From: Cyanoderma ruficeps
Lineage: Eukaryota; Chordata; Aves; Passeriformes; Timaliidae
Length of the DNA: 64,000 nt
Assembly (NCBI GenBank): GCA_008694505.1
Contig: VZDJ01007747.1
Span: 28,244,679-28,308,678, forward strand
Direction: 5' to 3'
The translations under genes and the position numbers were made by a program. This document shows, piece after piece, positions 1 through 12,359 of this stretch. The notes beneath the pieces are model-generated. The model made no database searches and was not told the DNA's origin. It worked only from the letters and a program-made list of their open reading frames with translations. Every line of letters starts with the position of its first letter. Position 1 is the stretch's first letter.

Positions 1-1855
1 GATTCCCATGGAAGATAAAAAAATGCAGAGACTACTTAAAAAAATAATTTTCCTAAGGTCGACTACAGTTAGAAGTGAATGTGCATTCTGTTTCTGATTC
101 TTCCCTCTGTAATAATTCAGAGTAAATTATAATGTATTATGCTGTAAGTCCATAACCTTAGAAAATAAGAGCCCAGTTGGTGCTTGACTTACAAGAACAA
201 AACAAGCTTACAGAGCACAGGTCTGTGTTGTTTGGCAAGTAGTCAATAAAACTGTACCTTATGAATTTCTTTCCTAAAGGTTCTAATCAAAACAGTTTAT
301 TTCAGGCATGTAAACTCTGCTGTTCAGACTTCAGCAACTGTCAGTGTATGATATCAGCATCTGCAGGAGCTCCAACCACGTTAAACTGAGTCCCAGAGCT
401 CCCCCATCTGTCTCAGTAACAGACAGATTTCCTGCTAGATCAATGTCGTGTGTCAGCCATGGTAAAAGATATGTGGCTTTTTTCCAGCTTCTACTCACTT
501 TTACAATAACTACTTGACTAACTGAAATCTTCCCCATTCCAAGGACTATATTTCAGTTATACAAAGGAAAATAATTAAAGAGCATTATTCCATGCGAGTA
601 AACTGTGATGAGGAAGGAATGCAAACAAAAAGCCCAAGTACACATAATGGAGTTGGGCAGAAAATTGTAGGCAAATATTTAGCAAATTAGAAATCCTTAA
701 AGTGAATGCATGCAGTCACAGGGAATTGTTTTTCATTGTTAATCTGTTCCTGGTATGTCTCTGAACTCTGTTTATTTAGGGCTGAAAGATGGCATATAAA
801 CATGTAGAGATTGGCTATTTTTCTTGAACTTTACAGTTATTTTATTTTAGAACATTAACTGAATGCTTTTTTTGATGCTAGAGATAAGGCTCAGATGGCA
901 GATATTATAAATTTACTGAGCTCTGAAGTTACATTTCCATGCATCTTCCTCGATAAAACCAGCAAGCAGATTTCAGTGTCAGCAACCTTTTTTTCTTAAA
1001 ACAAAAGAAAGTATATATCCTGTTTTTCTGAAGACCCCCTAAGGGAAACATACTCAAAGAAAATGAAGTCTCCTATTTTAGATTCTTGTTGTGCAAACAC
1101 AGTGGGTTTCCACCTGCCCTGTCACGCTGTCAAGCTTCAGAGGATGATATCACTTCTCTAAATGAGTTCAGTTCTGATTTCTCTCAGATTAACAGCAAAT
1201 ATCTTTCAGGTGAGATAACTTTTATTGACGATTAAAGGGAAAAACAAATGAAGTAAAACATAAAGTACATATGGAGGAACATCTAATATACAGCTTTTGA
1301 TGTCACCAACTGTGTCAGCCTAGCTCCTAACTCACGGCTTTGCCCTTCCAACAGACCTCACTTCACTCTAAAGGGGTAGTCGAAAAAACAAAATAGCCTC
1401 ATTCCTCTTTCATATTGACTGACCTTTTCTAGTTGATCTCCTGCCAAGGAATAAACAAGAACCTTATTATTGTTGGACACCAATTGTTGTCACAGGAACA
1501 TGATAACTTGTAGAAAAGGTTTTTAAATAGTTAAGCAGTTGTGTGGTGGACCTAAAAATAACATTATTAAACAAATTATTGAATTATTTGATGTTTTGTG
1601 CTTTCTTAGGGACATAGCAATCATGAATTGGTATAAACGTGGAAGGGTTTGTGGATTTCAAGCATATGAATATTTTTTATAGTATCATATAATGGGGCAA
1701 GGAAGTACTCATGTCTGGTTTTCTAAGGTAGTCACTAGGATCAGAGGGTACCTGTGTACTTGCAAATCTTGTTTTCTTCAATTAAATGCATTCCATTTTT
1801 TCAGAACAGACAAACTGATGTGTGATATTGATCCACTGTTCTTTGGTTTTTGCAG
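1..1855. other. AT-rich non-coding DNA, nothing recognised
   Basis: I see no repeat family, RNA gene or credible coding frame here. The longest open frame (68 codons, reverse strand, about 331-537) has no recognisable motif. Either intronic or intergenic sequence would look like this. Confidence 0.7.
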
Positions 1856-1948
1856 TACCCAGCTTTGGTCATCACTATCCAGCTGTTTTGCGTCAAAACC
1901 AACAAGGACTGATGCTACCCATGTCACCAGGAACCAGGCAGAAAGCGA
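1856..1948 (+). other. Candidate 93-nt coding exon (unrecognised)
   Basis: This segment follows an acceptor-like sequence (CTTTGGTTTTTGCAG) and precedes a donor-like GCGA|GTATGT. It is 93 nt, a multiple of three. One frame (two bases completing a codon, then 30 codons, then one base) is open and reads PSFGHHYPAVLRQNQQ... through ...MSPGTRQKA. A second frame is also open, which weakens the case. The composition (His, Gln, Pro, Ser) would suit a disordered part of a nuclear protein, but I do not recognise the peptide. No neighbouring exon can be joined to it with confidence. Thirty-odd open codons next to splice-like signals arise by chance in a window this size. Confidence 0.2.
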
Positions 1949-2725
1949 GTATGTATTTACCTTCCCACTTTATCTCTTCTAACTCTATTTTTATCCTCAT
2001 TTGAATTTTTTTCTGAAAGCTGTGCTCTTCAGCAAGGTGAGCAAGAAAGTTGTTGTAGAACTCCAACAGTGTTAATTAAGGAAAGGTATATGTAATTATT
2101 TAACACATCTATTGAAAATTTGCTTTGTTAATTTTCCTACATGAATTAAATCAGGTTTTTTTTCAAACAAAATATGGAGCTTAGTATTGAGGGTATAATC
2201 ATGTATTTTTACAATTAGAGGTAGTTTTAAACTGGTCAAAAATGCCAGTGCAGTCAACATGGATCAGTTTAACACATCCACATTATCTCATGAGTAACCC
2301 TTAGAAATGCTACCTTTATTTTATGTCTGACCCATGAAGCAATTTCAGTACACTTTAAATCTGGGCTAAAGGGACAATTTCCAGTATAGGGTCATTATGA
2401 TCTCATTGAAAAAGCTACCTAATGCTTATATGCTATTTTATACTGTTCTTTTTACATTAATAAATGTAAAAATCTCTGCCTAAAATTGTTTCAGCAAGTC
2501 ACATCTTTATATTTCAGCTTCTTTCCAGACTCATCCTCCAGAAAGTGCTCTTTGCTTCATGAAAGTGATGATATATTCAGCTCAGGTTTGATGATGAGAT
2601 GTCCATTATTTCAATTGCATTAAGAAGAAAATAGACAAGTAAAAATATGAGTAGGAATGCTTTGCAACAAATGGAGTTGTTCCTCTACATCTCAGGTACA
2701 ACTGAGATGAATATTGCTATGCCAC

Positions 2726-2870
2726 AAAATCACAGCATCATACCGTAAGTTAGGAAGGAAACCTGGAAGCCATTTAGTGCAAACCTCTGTTCAAAACAAG
2801 TCCAGCTAGATCATGTCTAGGCAATCCTAGAGATTACCAATTTCAGTGGTAAGGGAATAAGAAAAACCTC
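2726..2870 (-). mobile_element. CR1 LINE 3'-end fragment (old)
   Basis: On the forward strand the segment starts AAAATCACAGCATCATA and continues through GGAAGGAAACCTGGAAGCC, TTTAGTGCAAACCTCTGTTCAA and CTAGATCATGTCTAGGCAATC. This is the reverse complement of the 3' end of avian CR1 (canonical AGAATCATAGAATC...TTGGAAGGGACCT...CCAACC order). Many mismatches point to an old, 5'-truncated copy. The right edge is approximate. Confidence 0.75.
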
Positions 2871-4271
2871 AGTCTGTGCCAGCGATAGAAATTCTAGATC
2901 AATGTACGCTTACGTAAGCAAAAAACCCCAATATTCTATTCTGTTCTTTTTCAAAAGAAGCAAGCAGATAAAATTTATGCGCAATTTAGGAACACATGTT
3001 ACTTGGCAAAATCTATGGGAAAATATAAAGTAGCTATTTATTGTTGTTGCTTAATTTATTGGAAAAAATTATTTATCTTTAAGATGCTTAAAAAAAGCAA
3101 GTATTAAAGTAAGAAAAACTCCCAAACATGCTGAATCACTCTTAACCGAGACAGCTAATGGTGAAAAGCACTCATTTGTGGTGGGGGGGGAGGGCCAGAG
3201 TAATAGAGATGAGAGTTTTCCTAGATCTTCTTGAGATATATGCTCACTTTACCACACCAAAATGTATTTATTATGTTAATGCTGGAACTGTAGCAGAAAA
3301 CAAAAGAATCTAATCTGGGATTTGGAAAGGCTATTCCACCTTGGCGCCTAGTTGAAGCAAGTTTCAAGGACAAAACCAACCCTGATATAGGAGGATCAAA
3401 AGAATCAGAATTACACCTATTGCTTCTTATATGGAGAATGAGGAACCTAAATTTCTTCCAGATCTGCGAGGGCAACCTTAGAAAACCATTTCAATCTTAG
3501 CATCTGTATTGCCTCTTCTGTTGGCACATAAACTTATTATTTGATTTGGAGTGCTAGCCAATGCTGCAGAGGTCTCGGCAGGGCCCTTATTCCAGTAACC
3601 ATTTGCCTTCTCGGATCCAAAATCTCAGTCTGATCTGATGCCACCACTGATGTGACTTCCACATTAGAAACTGACACCATGAATGCTCTTATTCAAAATT
3701 ACTTGAGTGGTATTTAATAAAACAATCGGGACATTAAAACTGAGAAAATCCTTAAAGTTGTGATCTTTTCTCACAGATAATTTAGGATGGCAGTTGTTTA
3801 TCAAAGTTTTTATTGGATTTAATCAATTTACTACATCTCTTTTATAGGGAGACACTAGATGCAGCCTTTTTGTTGTGCTTTGGGCTGTTGTTTGACTATG
3901 TTGTGGTTTTTATAAAATCAAATTATTTTTAATATATTCAGTTAATCTATTGTATTTAATATTAGGGTATAACTCTCAAATTTTGCACAAAGACATGCCT
4001 GATATTAAGAGCAGTATTATGATACCTATGTCAAAGATGTTTGCACTGATTTTGTGATGCAAAATACAGGAATAAGTTTAGGAGTAATACCTTTCTCCTT
4101 CTGAGTGAGCATCTAAATCAGAAAATTATATAGACAAGTTGCTATTATTCTTCGGCAACGTGGGATAACATTAATAAGAGAGAGATAAAGACTCATTCGT
4201 GCTCTCAAAAAAGAAACAAAAAACCAAACCAACCCAACACCTTAATCAAATTTAGTGATTCTTCCTGAAGA
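2871..4271. other. Unique AT-rich DNA
   Basis: No repeat family or gene recognised. A short G tract (GTGGGGGGGGAGGG) lies near 3181-3193. The 84-codon reverse-strand frame at 3221-3475 has no motif and no supporting splice or promoter signal. Confidence 0.65.
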
Positions 4272-4361
4272 TTTAGTGAACATAAAATATTTCTTTTAAA
4301 GCGGGAACACAGCTACTTTAGTGAACATAAAATATTTCTTTTAAAGCAGGAACACAGCTAC
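4272..4361. repeat. 45-bp tandem duplication (2 copies)
   Basis: The unit starting TTTAGTGAACATAAAATATT and ending GGAACACAGCTAC occurs at 4272-4316 and again directly at 4317-4361. The copies differ at one base (GCGGG versus GCAGG). The near identity implies a recent duplication by slippage or unequal repair. Confidence 0.97.
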
Positions 4362-4473
4362 ATTTCCTGTCTCATGACTGGCCACTCTCACTACTTTTCA
4401 ATTAATTGAGAGAGGTCAAGTAAAGACCATCTGCTGTCCTGTATTTAAACAGCGAGTGAAATTTTCTCTGCTT

Positions 4474-4584
4474 AAAAAAAAACACCCAAAACCAACCAAC
4501 CAACCAAAAAAAAGAAGAACCCACCAGAAAAAAAAACCCAAAAAAACCCAAAACAAAACAAAAAAAAAATCAACAAACCACCAA
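4474..4584. repeat. A/C-rich low-complexity tract
   Basis: A run of A homopolymers is interspersed with CCC, a CCAACCAACCAACC stretch and AAAACAAAACAAAA. Such tracts are frequent in bird genomes and often derive from decayed poly-A or microsatellite expansion. Confidence 0.9.
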
Positions 4585-6046
4585 GGAAACAGAGTTATCT
4601 ATCACAGCTAAAAGATGGACACTGGTACAGGGAACATACCTGCTTTTCCCCAGTGTATTTCTTTTTCACTTGTTTATCGGTTCTGTTACCTTTCTTGGTG
4701 CTTTGCCTTGTGTTCTGAGGTATCTGATTTCTTTTATCCCTATTTAAGAGAACTGGTCAGAATTATGGACCATAGACCTATCGAAAATATGATAGTGGCT
4801 GCCATATTGATGTTCATCATTACAATCTATAAATCCTTTTATTAAATCAAGTTTACTTTTCATTCTTCAGTATAAAATTCAGTGAGTCTAACAAACAAAT
4901 GATACACATCTCCCTCCCTCTATCTTTTTCTATTCTTCTTATTTCTTATTGATAAAAAGCACCATAAATCAAATTTTACCTCATTTTTACACCAGAAATT
5001 TCATTGTAGTGGAATGTTATACAGCTGAGAATCAACATCAAAGTAATGCTCTCTGCCTTGTACTGCAAGAGTTTCACATTGTAAGTTCATTAGTTAATAA
5101 AAAACCAGTTTCTAGTAAAATCGAGCTTTAGAATTGTAACAGCTTCATTAAATCAGTTTTTGTCATTGCAAAAAGTGGCCCTGTAGGATTAAACAGCAGA
5201 TCTCTCCCAGACACTTTGTCCTTCCTGCCACTGTTGTAACAGCTTAATACTGTGGGCAAACTTGGGTATTCAATGTGTTGGCTCGTACACACAGGAACAA
5301 GACAGTCTTTACTGCCAACTCTGCAGTCTTTCCAGAAACAGAGAAGCAGATCTCATGATGTGCAAGTATAATAGTCCTTAAACTTATGGATTTCTTCTGT
5401 GATGCACTCTATGTACAAATATGCTGAACTGTTCACTGCTGTTCATGTTCTTGAATGGGAACTTTTGCAAATTAGTCGCAGAAAAAATGGATGATTTTTT
5501 TCTTACCCCTACACTTTTAATGTAGCTGTGCTTTGCTCAGTGATGTGGAATGCTCTCTCCATCTCTCCCCAACCCATACATATATGGGACAGATATATGC
5601 ATATATTTTGGACATTTTTGCCATTATTTATCTGAAAAATCTATGAGGCTAGCTTGTAGGAAACAGTGGGTAAAATTTTCCTCTTATATTACCATCTTCT
5701 TGTCAATAGAGGCTTTGTTACTTTTGACAGAAATAGTAGCATGTACATAATAAATCTCTAGGTAAGCAAGAAAAAAAACCTGTTTTCATTTTTCACAAAT
5801 AGGTAGAAAAGCTGCTTTCCATCTGATTCTTCATTTTGGTTGTACTGCCTTGTAAGGGTTACAGGTGCTGGACCTATATTATCATCTTCCCTTGTAGATC
5901 CAGAGACAGGACAGCTTGCAAAAAAGCTGCATTTTGCATTCCTGCAGTGTGCTGAATCCTGTGAAAGGCTTCCAAATAGTTTGTCAAATCCATTATGATT
6001 GTATCAGTTTTTATATGCTTCATAATAGGAAACAGAGTTAGACTCG
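4585..6046. other. Unique AT-rich DNA
   Basis: Nothing recognised. A 76-codon forward frame at 4615-4845 is rich in Phe, Ile and Leu, as expected of translated AT-rich DNA. A strong donor-like CTCTAG|GTAAGC at 5757-5762 has no in-frame exon upstream. Confidence 0.65.
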
Positions 6047-6076
6047 ATATATATGTATGTATGTGTGTGTGTGTGT
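6047..6076. repeat. AT/TG microsatellite
   Basis: The tract runs ATATATAT, then GTATGTATG, then (TG)n, a compound dinucleotide/tetranucleotide microsatellite. It underlies the Thr/His-rich shadow frames on the reverse strand here. Confidence 0.95.
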
Positions 6077-7771
6077 AGAGAAACAAATGGAGGCAGAGAG
6101 AAATTAAAATAGTTGTCAAAAATAACATAATCCCATGATATTGCTAGATACATAACCTGCTCAGAAAGCCACCAAAGGTACAAAATGTTAATTATAAGTA
6201 GAAGTACAGTTATAAAGGTGCAACACTTCCCACCCATCCTTGAAACTACAGGTCATTCCATTGTCATTGAATGTTTCTTTAATTGCTTGTGCTATTAACT
6301 GACAGAATCTGTTCACCCTAATAAGGTTAAATTCTTTTATTTAAAGGCAGAAAAGAAAAGGAGGACAGCAAAACAGGGTAGAGATGTACTAGTCACAATC
6401 ATGAAAGGATATTAATAATAGGGACATTAGCCATTTAGAAACTCGAACCATTAGAAGTCACTTAACTGGGAAATTAAAACAAAGAAACAAAATCCAGAGC
6501 CTCTTCTTGATCCTTAAAGCAGAGAGAATCACAGAATTTTCTTCCATCTTGCTACTTGGAATGCAAGAAGTCAAAGAGGCAGGCTCGTTTCTTATCTGGC
6601 AAGAACTAAATGACCAGCAGTGAAATAATGTAAAAATAATTGTGTTTTTGCAAGTCAAAATTCATTTTTGGAAACTGATCTGATATTCATTTAAGGATAA
6701 AGCAGCTAGTTAGAGTCACTGTGCTGTTGGACTGAAAAAGCTCATCTCCAGAATTCTTCCTTGACTTCTTTGCTTTACTAAGTGTTCTTGGCCAGCTCCG
6801 AAGAACATTGTGCTGAACAGAAAAAAAGATGACTTTATTCTCAAGTTGCAATTATCTTCCACAAACCTCAGATGGCTCTGACACAGCTCATTAACATGTC
6901 ATGCCCACCAGTTTCATTCTTTCACCCAGTCCTACCTCATCTTTCCCCGAGGAGCTTTTCTGCTCCGCTCAGCTATGCACAATTCTTGTGGGCTCACTAT
7001 GGGTCCTTCACACCACAAATGCTGTGAGAACACTTTTGCTGTGTCTATGTGCATGAAGCTTTACACATGTCCCTTTTCTTTCTGTGCTAATTGCTCAGAT
7101 GCAGAAGACCAGAAACTCCATCACAGCAGACTTTGGATTAAGGTTGATTTAGGTCACTGAGTAGCAGTGATGGGATATACACTCTTCAGAAGCCCTCCAC
7201 AGTTTCCTGATGTGTTGTGTTTAATGAGGAGTAGTAATTAACCATGACCAACCTTGTAAATATTAACATGCTATTATTATTACTGTAACTTCAGCTTTCA
7301 CTTTGTGAACACCAATTTAAAACAGCAAAGAAATAAATTAAAAATATGATGAAAAATGTAGGCACAATGACCATCAAAATATTTATCATGAAAATTCTAG
7401 TCTTCAGTAAAAATTAAGTTTGAAGCAAATTGACATTGCTGATGCACTGAAATTTTAATTCATGACAATGGTTGTTTGAATTGTTTTGCAAATGTAGGTA
7501 ATATTTTTAAAGCAGGTTTCTCCTTTGTTAAACCTTTTTAGCTTTCACATTTGAAGCTTATCTGTTTAGACGTTGACCTTGATTGCTCTGTTCTCTTTTT
7601 GGGTTTAGATCAGTTACTCATCCTAAAAGAAATAAAATTCCTAAGTTTTTTATCTGAACTAACTGGATAGATACCTACCAAAAAATAGCAGAAGAGGCTT
7701 TGATTTGGACTCAAATTTTTCTTTTTTTAATTCTTTTCCCCCTAAGCTTTGTTTTTTTGCTTCTTCTTCAG
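6077..7771. other. Unique AT-rich DNA
   Basis: No repeats, RNA genes or coding signals that I can support. Confidence 0.6.
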
Positions 7772-7783
7772 GTTTTGATAAAG
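7772..7783 (+). other. Candidate 12-nt microexon
   Basis: The 12 bases GTTTTGATAAAG are bordered by a strong acceptor-like tract (TTTGTTTTTTTGCTTCTTCTTCAG) and a strong donor-like AAG|GTAAGC. A TGC sits inside the pyrimidine tract about 12 nt from the acceptor, the position of the UGC motif known upstream of SRRM4-dependent neural microexons. In one phase it encodes Val-Leu-Ile-Lys. In another it contributes Phe-Asp-Lys within a split codon. The third phase has a stop. No flanking exon can be identified, so a chance match cannot be excluded. Confidence 0.25.
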
Positions 7784-10084
7784 GTAAGCACTGCACTTCA
7801 AAGTAAGAGCTTCCCTATAGTGGAAATCTATAAGGGTTGTTTTTCAGTATAATTTCTATTTACACATTGGCCCCAGTACCTATTCCATCCAAGTGTCCAT
7901 TACTGGTCTGCTCACCTTGGAAGAAAAAGTATTTTTTTAATTTTTTGTTTACTCCATTTCAGAAGTAGAATTAGAAGAAAGCAATCTTAATGGGGTATAA
8001 TGGGAAAGACAATTAACGAAGAAGTGTGACTACAGTGGTGTTCTGGGTTTTTTTTAACGTAGACAAGTCCAATGCCTAGCAATGTGCGATGCAGGGGCCT
8101 AAGAGAGCAGTTCTGATTTTGAAAGTACATAGTAACAATGAGTATCAGAATTATTTACTGGGACTACTTCAGCTGTTCTATTTCACCTATGGTATTCACC
8201 TTACAGCCTGCCTTCAGCTGCCTGGTCTTGCTCTTCCTAAGTGCTTCCACTTTTAGGAATTCAGATTGCAAGTGTTTTCCTTGTTAGTGCTTGTGGGTCT
8301 GGTTATTATTCTGCTTGCTGGGGGTACAAGAGGAAATTCAATTTCCGAGTTTAGCTATGCCAAATATATATCTGACTCTGATTTACTGCAATTTTTTGTA
8401 AACCTAGTTTGACATTGTCTGTGTTCCCAAAGAGAAGAAAAATCACTGACATTTAGAAATTGTTCCCTGTTACAAGATAATGTTCTTTCTCATCAGAAAA
8501 AATAAACAAGACACAGGATGTCAAACAGATCTTTCAAAATGCCACTCAGAATTTTCATTTCAATTTTACTTATTCTTACCTTGAAACTGCATATTAGCCT
8601 CACTGAAATCAGCACTGAACTCCCTTTTTATAAGGTTTGTCACAAAACAGTGTGTGGGTGGTTTATGCCTCTTAATGTCTCTTCCAAAAATCTGTCTCAC
8701 CAAGTGCTGATATGTTGTCACAGAGGCTCTCTGAGACTGACCACAAGTGACTATGTACTCTATTCAGAGAAAAGGATTTAAAATCTTTTCTTGTAATGTC
8801 TTTCTCAAAATACACGACCTGCAGAATGTGCTCAGGAATAAAAGAAATCTTCTTTTATTTCTTTTTTTTTTTAAATAAAGGAAAAAGTTATGCATTAACC
8901 ACAAACCCAAGAAGTCAGATTTACTATCTGTAAGCTTTCAATAATAGCACTTCAGTAAAAAAGAAAATCCAATATGTTCATTTATATAACTTTTCAAAGA
9001 GATGTTATGAAATTACTTCATCGGAGCCTACAAGGATTGACAAAAGGAATCTTTGCAAGTAGCCGGTTATTTTGTTTAGCTAGCAAAAGCAATAGCTCAA
9101 AACTGAAGCCAATCATGTTCTGAGAGGACAACATTTTCTTTAAACTACGGAAGCAATGACATTGCAACCATTTTGCTCAAAGACTGTTTTCTTCTTTGAA
9201 GCCTTGCTTAAAAGTCAGTAAATCCAAGCTTGTCTGATTTTTTTCAAGTTTATTTCCTGATTAATAAAAACTATTGTCTCTTCCCAGAAGCCTGCTTCCT
9301 TTATGTCTATATTCTGGTGTCTTTCTAATATATACACTACATTTCATCCTAATAAAGACACTTCCTCTCATAAACCACCAAGCAAAACAATATGAACTTG
9401 ATAAGGATTATCAAACAATGACCTTAAGTGTCTCCCTGAACTTAATTTCTGCCAATTACATGTTTAATTTTTTTTAATTAAAAACAATTGAACAAACTAG
9501 CTAAAAAGCTCTACATAGTAAGAAAACAAGGAAGGGGGCAACTTATGTGAGCAACTGATTTCCTATTCTATCATATAAAGGTTATATGGAGGTGTTTATT
9601 TCATAAAGTAGATTTCATTAGGAGAATCATTGTGTACCAGACAGCTCATGGCCTGTGTCTCCATGCTTTGCAAAATAAGATTTATAAAGTTTAAGAAAGT
9701 TCAGATTTCCAAAAAATGCACACTGTGCTCCTTATATTTTTAAATTTTATTTTTTTAAAATCTCCGTATTTTGAAATACTTTTGGAAATAACAAATAAAA
9801 TAAAAAAACTTTTGACGATGTGTCCTCATGTTCTTCAAATGTGTAACATTTGAATAAAAAGAATTAGAGATGAAAATTAGCTCAGACTCTCCTTGTGTTC
9901 TATTGTAGTTTTCAAACACCTCACTTTCTAAGGTGGGAAATGAAACCTAACATTGAAAATTTAAAGTTCAAAATTTTAAATGTTTCTCACAACTGCAGAT
10001 GAAAAATACAAAGAACCTATATGGGATACCTTCTATTCTCCCAGAAATGGAAGTACTGAAGTTGGTACTACTGTCATACCAGTA
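7784..10084. other. Unique AT-rich DNA
   Basis: No recognised element. Frames at 8518-8781 (87 codons) and 9274-9477 (67 codons) have no family features. Confidence 0.6.
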
Positions 10085-10532
10085 AACTGGAATTCAAGGT
10101 CTAGGTTCTGCTGTTCCTAAGATTTTCCTGAATCAGCTTTGGGCTTACAGACACCTGAAAGAGCTGCAATGGCATGCCAGCGGCAGTATTGTTGAACGCT
10201 TGCATACTCAAACAGTAGGGAGGACATTGCATCATCATCTGCCAAGCCACCTAGCACACCTTGAAGACAATGTGGAAGGGATGTGTCATGGCCTCTGCAT
10301 TCTGCACCATCAACATTCTGCATATCACTACAAAAGAAAGGGTGAGTGGGAGTTAACCTGCAAACATGAGAAATTATTCCTAATTCAGTATGTAGTTAAG
10401 GTTGGCAGAGTTGCAAGTAAAAGGGAAGGCCATAATGCACTGGATTTTCTACATATTTTTCATAGTTTAAATTGTATCCCCAAAACACTGAAGTATGGCT
10501 CTAGTTTACACCCTAATTTGAATACACACTAA
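10085..10532 (+). other. Unrecognised ~149-codon open frame
   Basis: One forward frame is open from just after a TAA at about 10082 to the TAA at 10530-10532, long for this AT-rich DNA. The first two thirds are His/Leu-rich (for example TLHHHLPSHLAHLED). A consensus donor AAAGG|GTGAGT lies at 10341/10342, and an acceptor-like TTCCTGAATCAG ends at 10136, so an exon of about 205 nt at 10137-10341 is possible. The reverse strand is also open for 68 codons over the same DNA. I recognise no domain. It could be an unannotated exon, a decayed retroelement or pseudogene, or chance. Confidence 0.2.
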
Positions 10533-12305
10533 TGTCTCAAAGCCCCTGGAACCGAAGGTATCATTGTCTTTGGTTTCTTCCAGAGTTTTGGCAGACCTGT
10601 ATGGAGAGCCTTTCAGTGGAAATATTAGTATTAATATTAGATTAGGAAGAATCACAGTGGTTGAGGTTAAAGTGAAGTTTGCATTTAAAATTATGGATTG
10701 TTCAGAAGACAATGTCTTCATCCTGTTAAATACCTGAAGCCAGAATGCGATGTGTGGGCAACCTCTGCCAGGGAATAACTACTAAGAACAGAGACAGAAG
10801 TGGCTTATGAAGAGAGATCTGTGCACACACAACTGCATGAAAAGTGTCAGATCACAGAAAAATAGCCAGATCACAAAACTATTGAGTGCCTCAGAATTTG
10901 CTCCACCATGAGCCACTGATGCTATAGTTAGTATTGACAGACAATTACATTCAGTCTCAGGAGAAAAATAATAGGTTTATTGCCAAATTCACAAAGGCTA
11001 AGTTAAGCACTGTTGTTTGACATTACAACAGCTTTATTGTGGGCTATGTTTTGGCTAGAAGAGTAGGATACTATTAAAAGTATGTTAAAGGTTAGAAACA
11101 GCACATATTTTGGGACAAAGACCTTAATTTACTGCTGTGTTCTACAAAGCCCACAAAACTAATCTGGAGATTCAAGTCACAAAGAATAGTTTAATATTTG
11201 GAGGCTACGGATAGGGTCATAGCTGGACTAGACAAAAGTTAGATATAGAGATCTAGTCATCAAGAGAAGGAGGGCTTGCTACATTTCCAAATTCTGTGAG
11301 GCCTATGAGGATATTGAAAGATAACTGCTCCAAATCAAAAAATCAAAAATTTATGAATCACCATATTACAGCTCAGTACAGAAATAAAATTAGGCCTCGA
11401 GCCATTTATGATTGAAGAGTTCAGATTAATGACCTCACAGAGCGCAAGATGTATGAGTGAATACATCCCACCATAATATGTTATATTACTTTTTCTTAGA
11501 ATTTTTCTGGCATGTATATGATTATATGTTTCTGTAAAAATTGTAAATATAGCACAAAGAACAAGAAAAATCTCACCATGCATTTTTCTGTATAAACTTA
11601 TAGTAAATCAACTGCACCAGAGCTGATGGAAAAAAATGTCTCTCCGAACAGGGAAAAAGAATTCAGAATAAATTAATTCAACATATGTTAAATATGTCTC
11701 ACAGTTTGATTTCTGAGTTCATTTAACACATATTTCTGAGCTCAGCTTGGCTTTCTTCATTGCTTTGCAATTTTGTTTTACAAATTTTGTGCTTGACACT
11801 TTATGTAAGATGGGAATCACACTCCAAGACTTACAGTACTACTGGTGCACATTGGGCATAGAAGCACGGAGCAAAATGGTATGTCTGGATATATACTGAT
11901 GCCCCTGAGATGAAAATACACCCCACTTTCTTGGACAGTATTATGAAAAAGACTGAGCTAAGAATAACCTAGTGTACATACAACTGTCTGCTCTTCTGAA
12001 CACATTCTTAAATCCTATATACTCAGACAGATCCATTAAACAACTGTTTTCCAGTGACATCACTAGAAAAATATTTTCTTTCTTTTTTTGTCAAGTCTTT
12101 GCCTTTTTATTGTCATCTAGGTGTATGTTATGTTTTGAAGATATAAAATGAGATACTGAACATTATATTACCTGTTAATAGTTTTGAATATTTAAATGGG
12201 AGCTATCTACTTGTCTATGACCTTCCAAGTTTAAAATAACCTTAGTATGTGCTTGAGACTTAATGTTGTTTGCACATGTTTAGAACTGTGATTCTGAAAT
12301 GAAAT
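10533..12305. other. Unique AT-rich DNA
   Basis: No repeat family or gene recognised. Confidence 0.6.
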
Positions 12306-12359
12306 TTTAATGAATTTCACCACTATTGGTTGTTTAAAGAGTAATTAAAATTCATTAAA
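12306..12359. repeat. 12-bp inverted repeat, AT-rich
   Basis: TTTAATGAATTT at 12306-12317 is exactly complementary to AAATTCATTAAA at 12348-12359, with a 30-bp spacer. AT-rich arms of this length can arise by chance. Confidence 0.85.

Noticed and set aside
2518..2585. 68-nt segment after TATATTTCAG ending CTCAG|GTTTGA
   Set aside because: Poor donor, two open frames in a very short span, and no consistent join to the candidate exon at 1856.
5718..5762. Segment ending in CTCTAG|GTAAGC with an upstream CAATAG acceptor
   Set aside because: Every frame contains a stop, so it cannot be an internal coding exon.
8540..8590. Reverse-strand donor-like TTTCAAG|GTAAGAAT
   Set aside because: No pyrimidine-rich acceptor at a plausible distance and no convincing open segment upstream on that strand.
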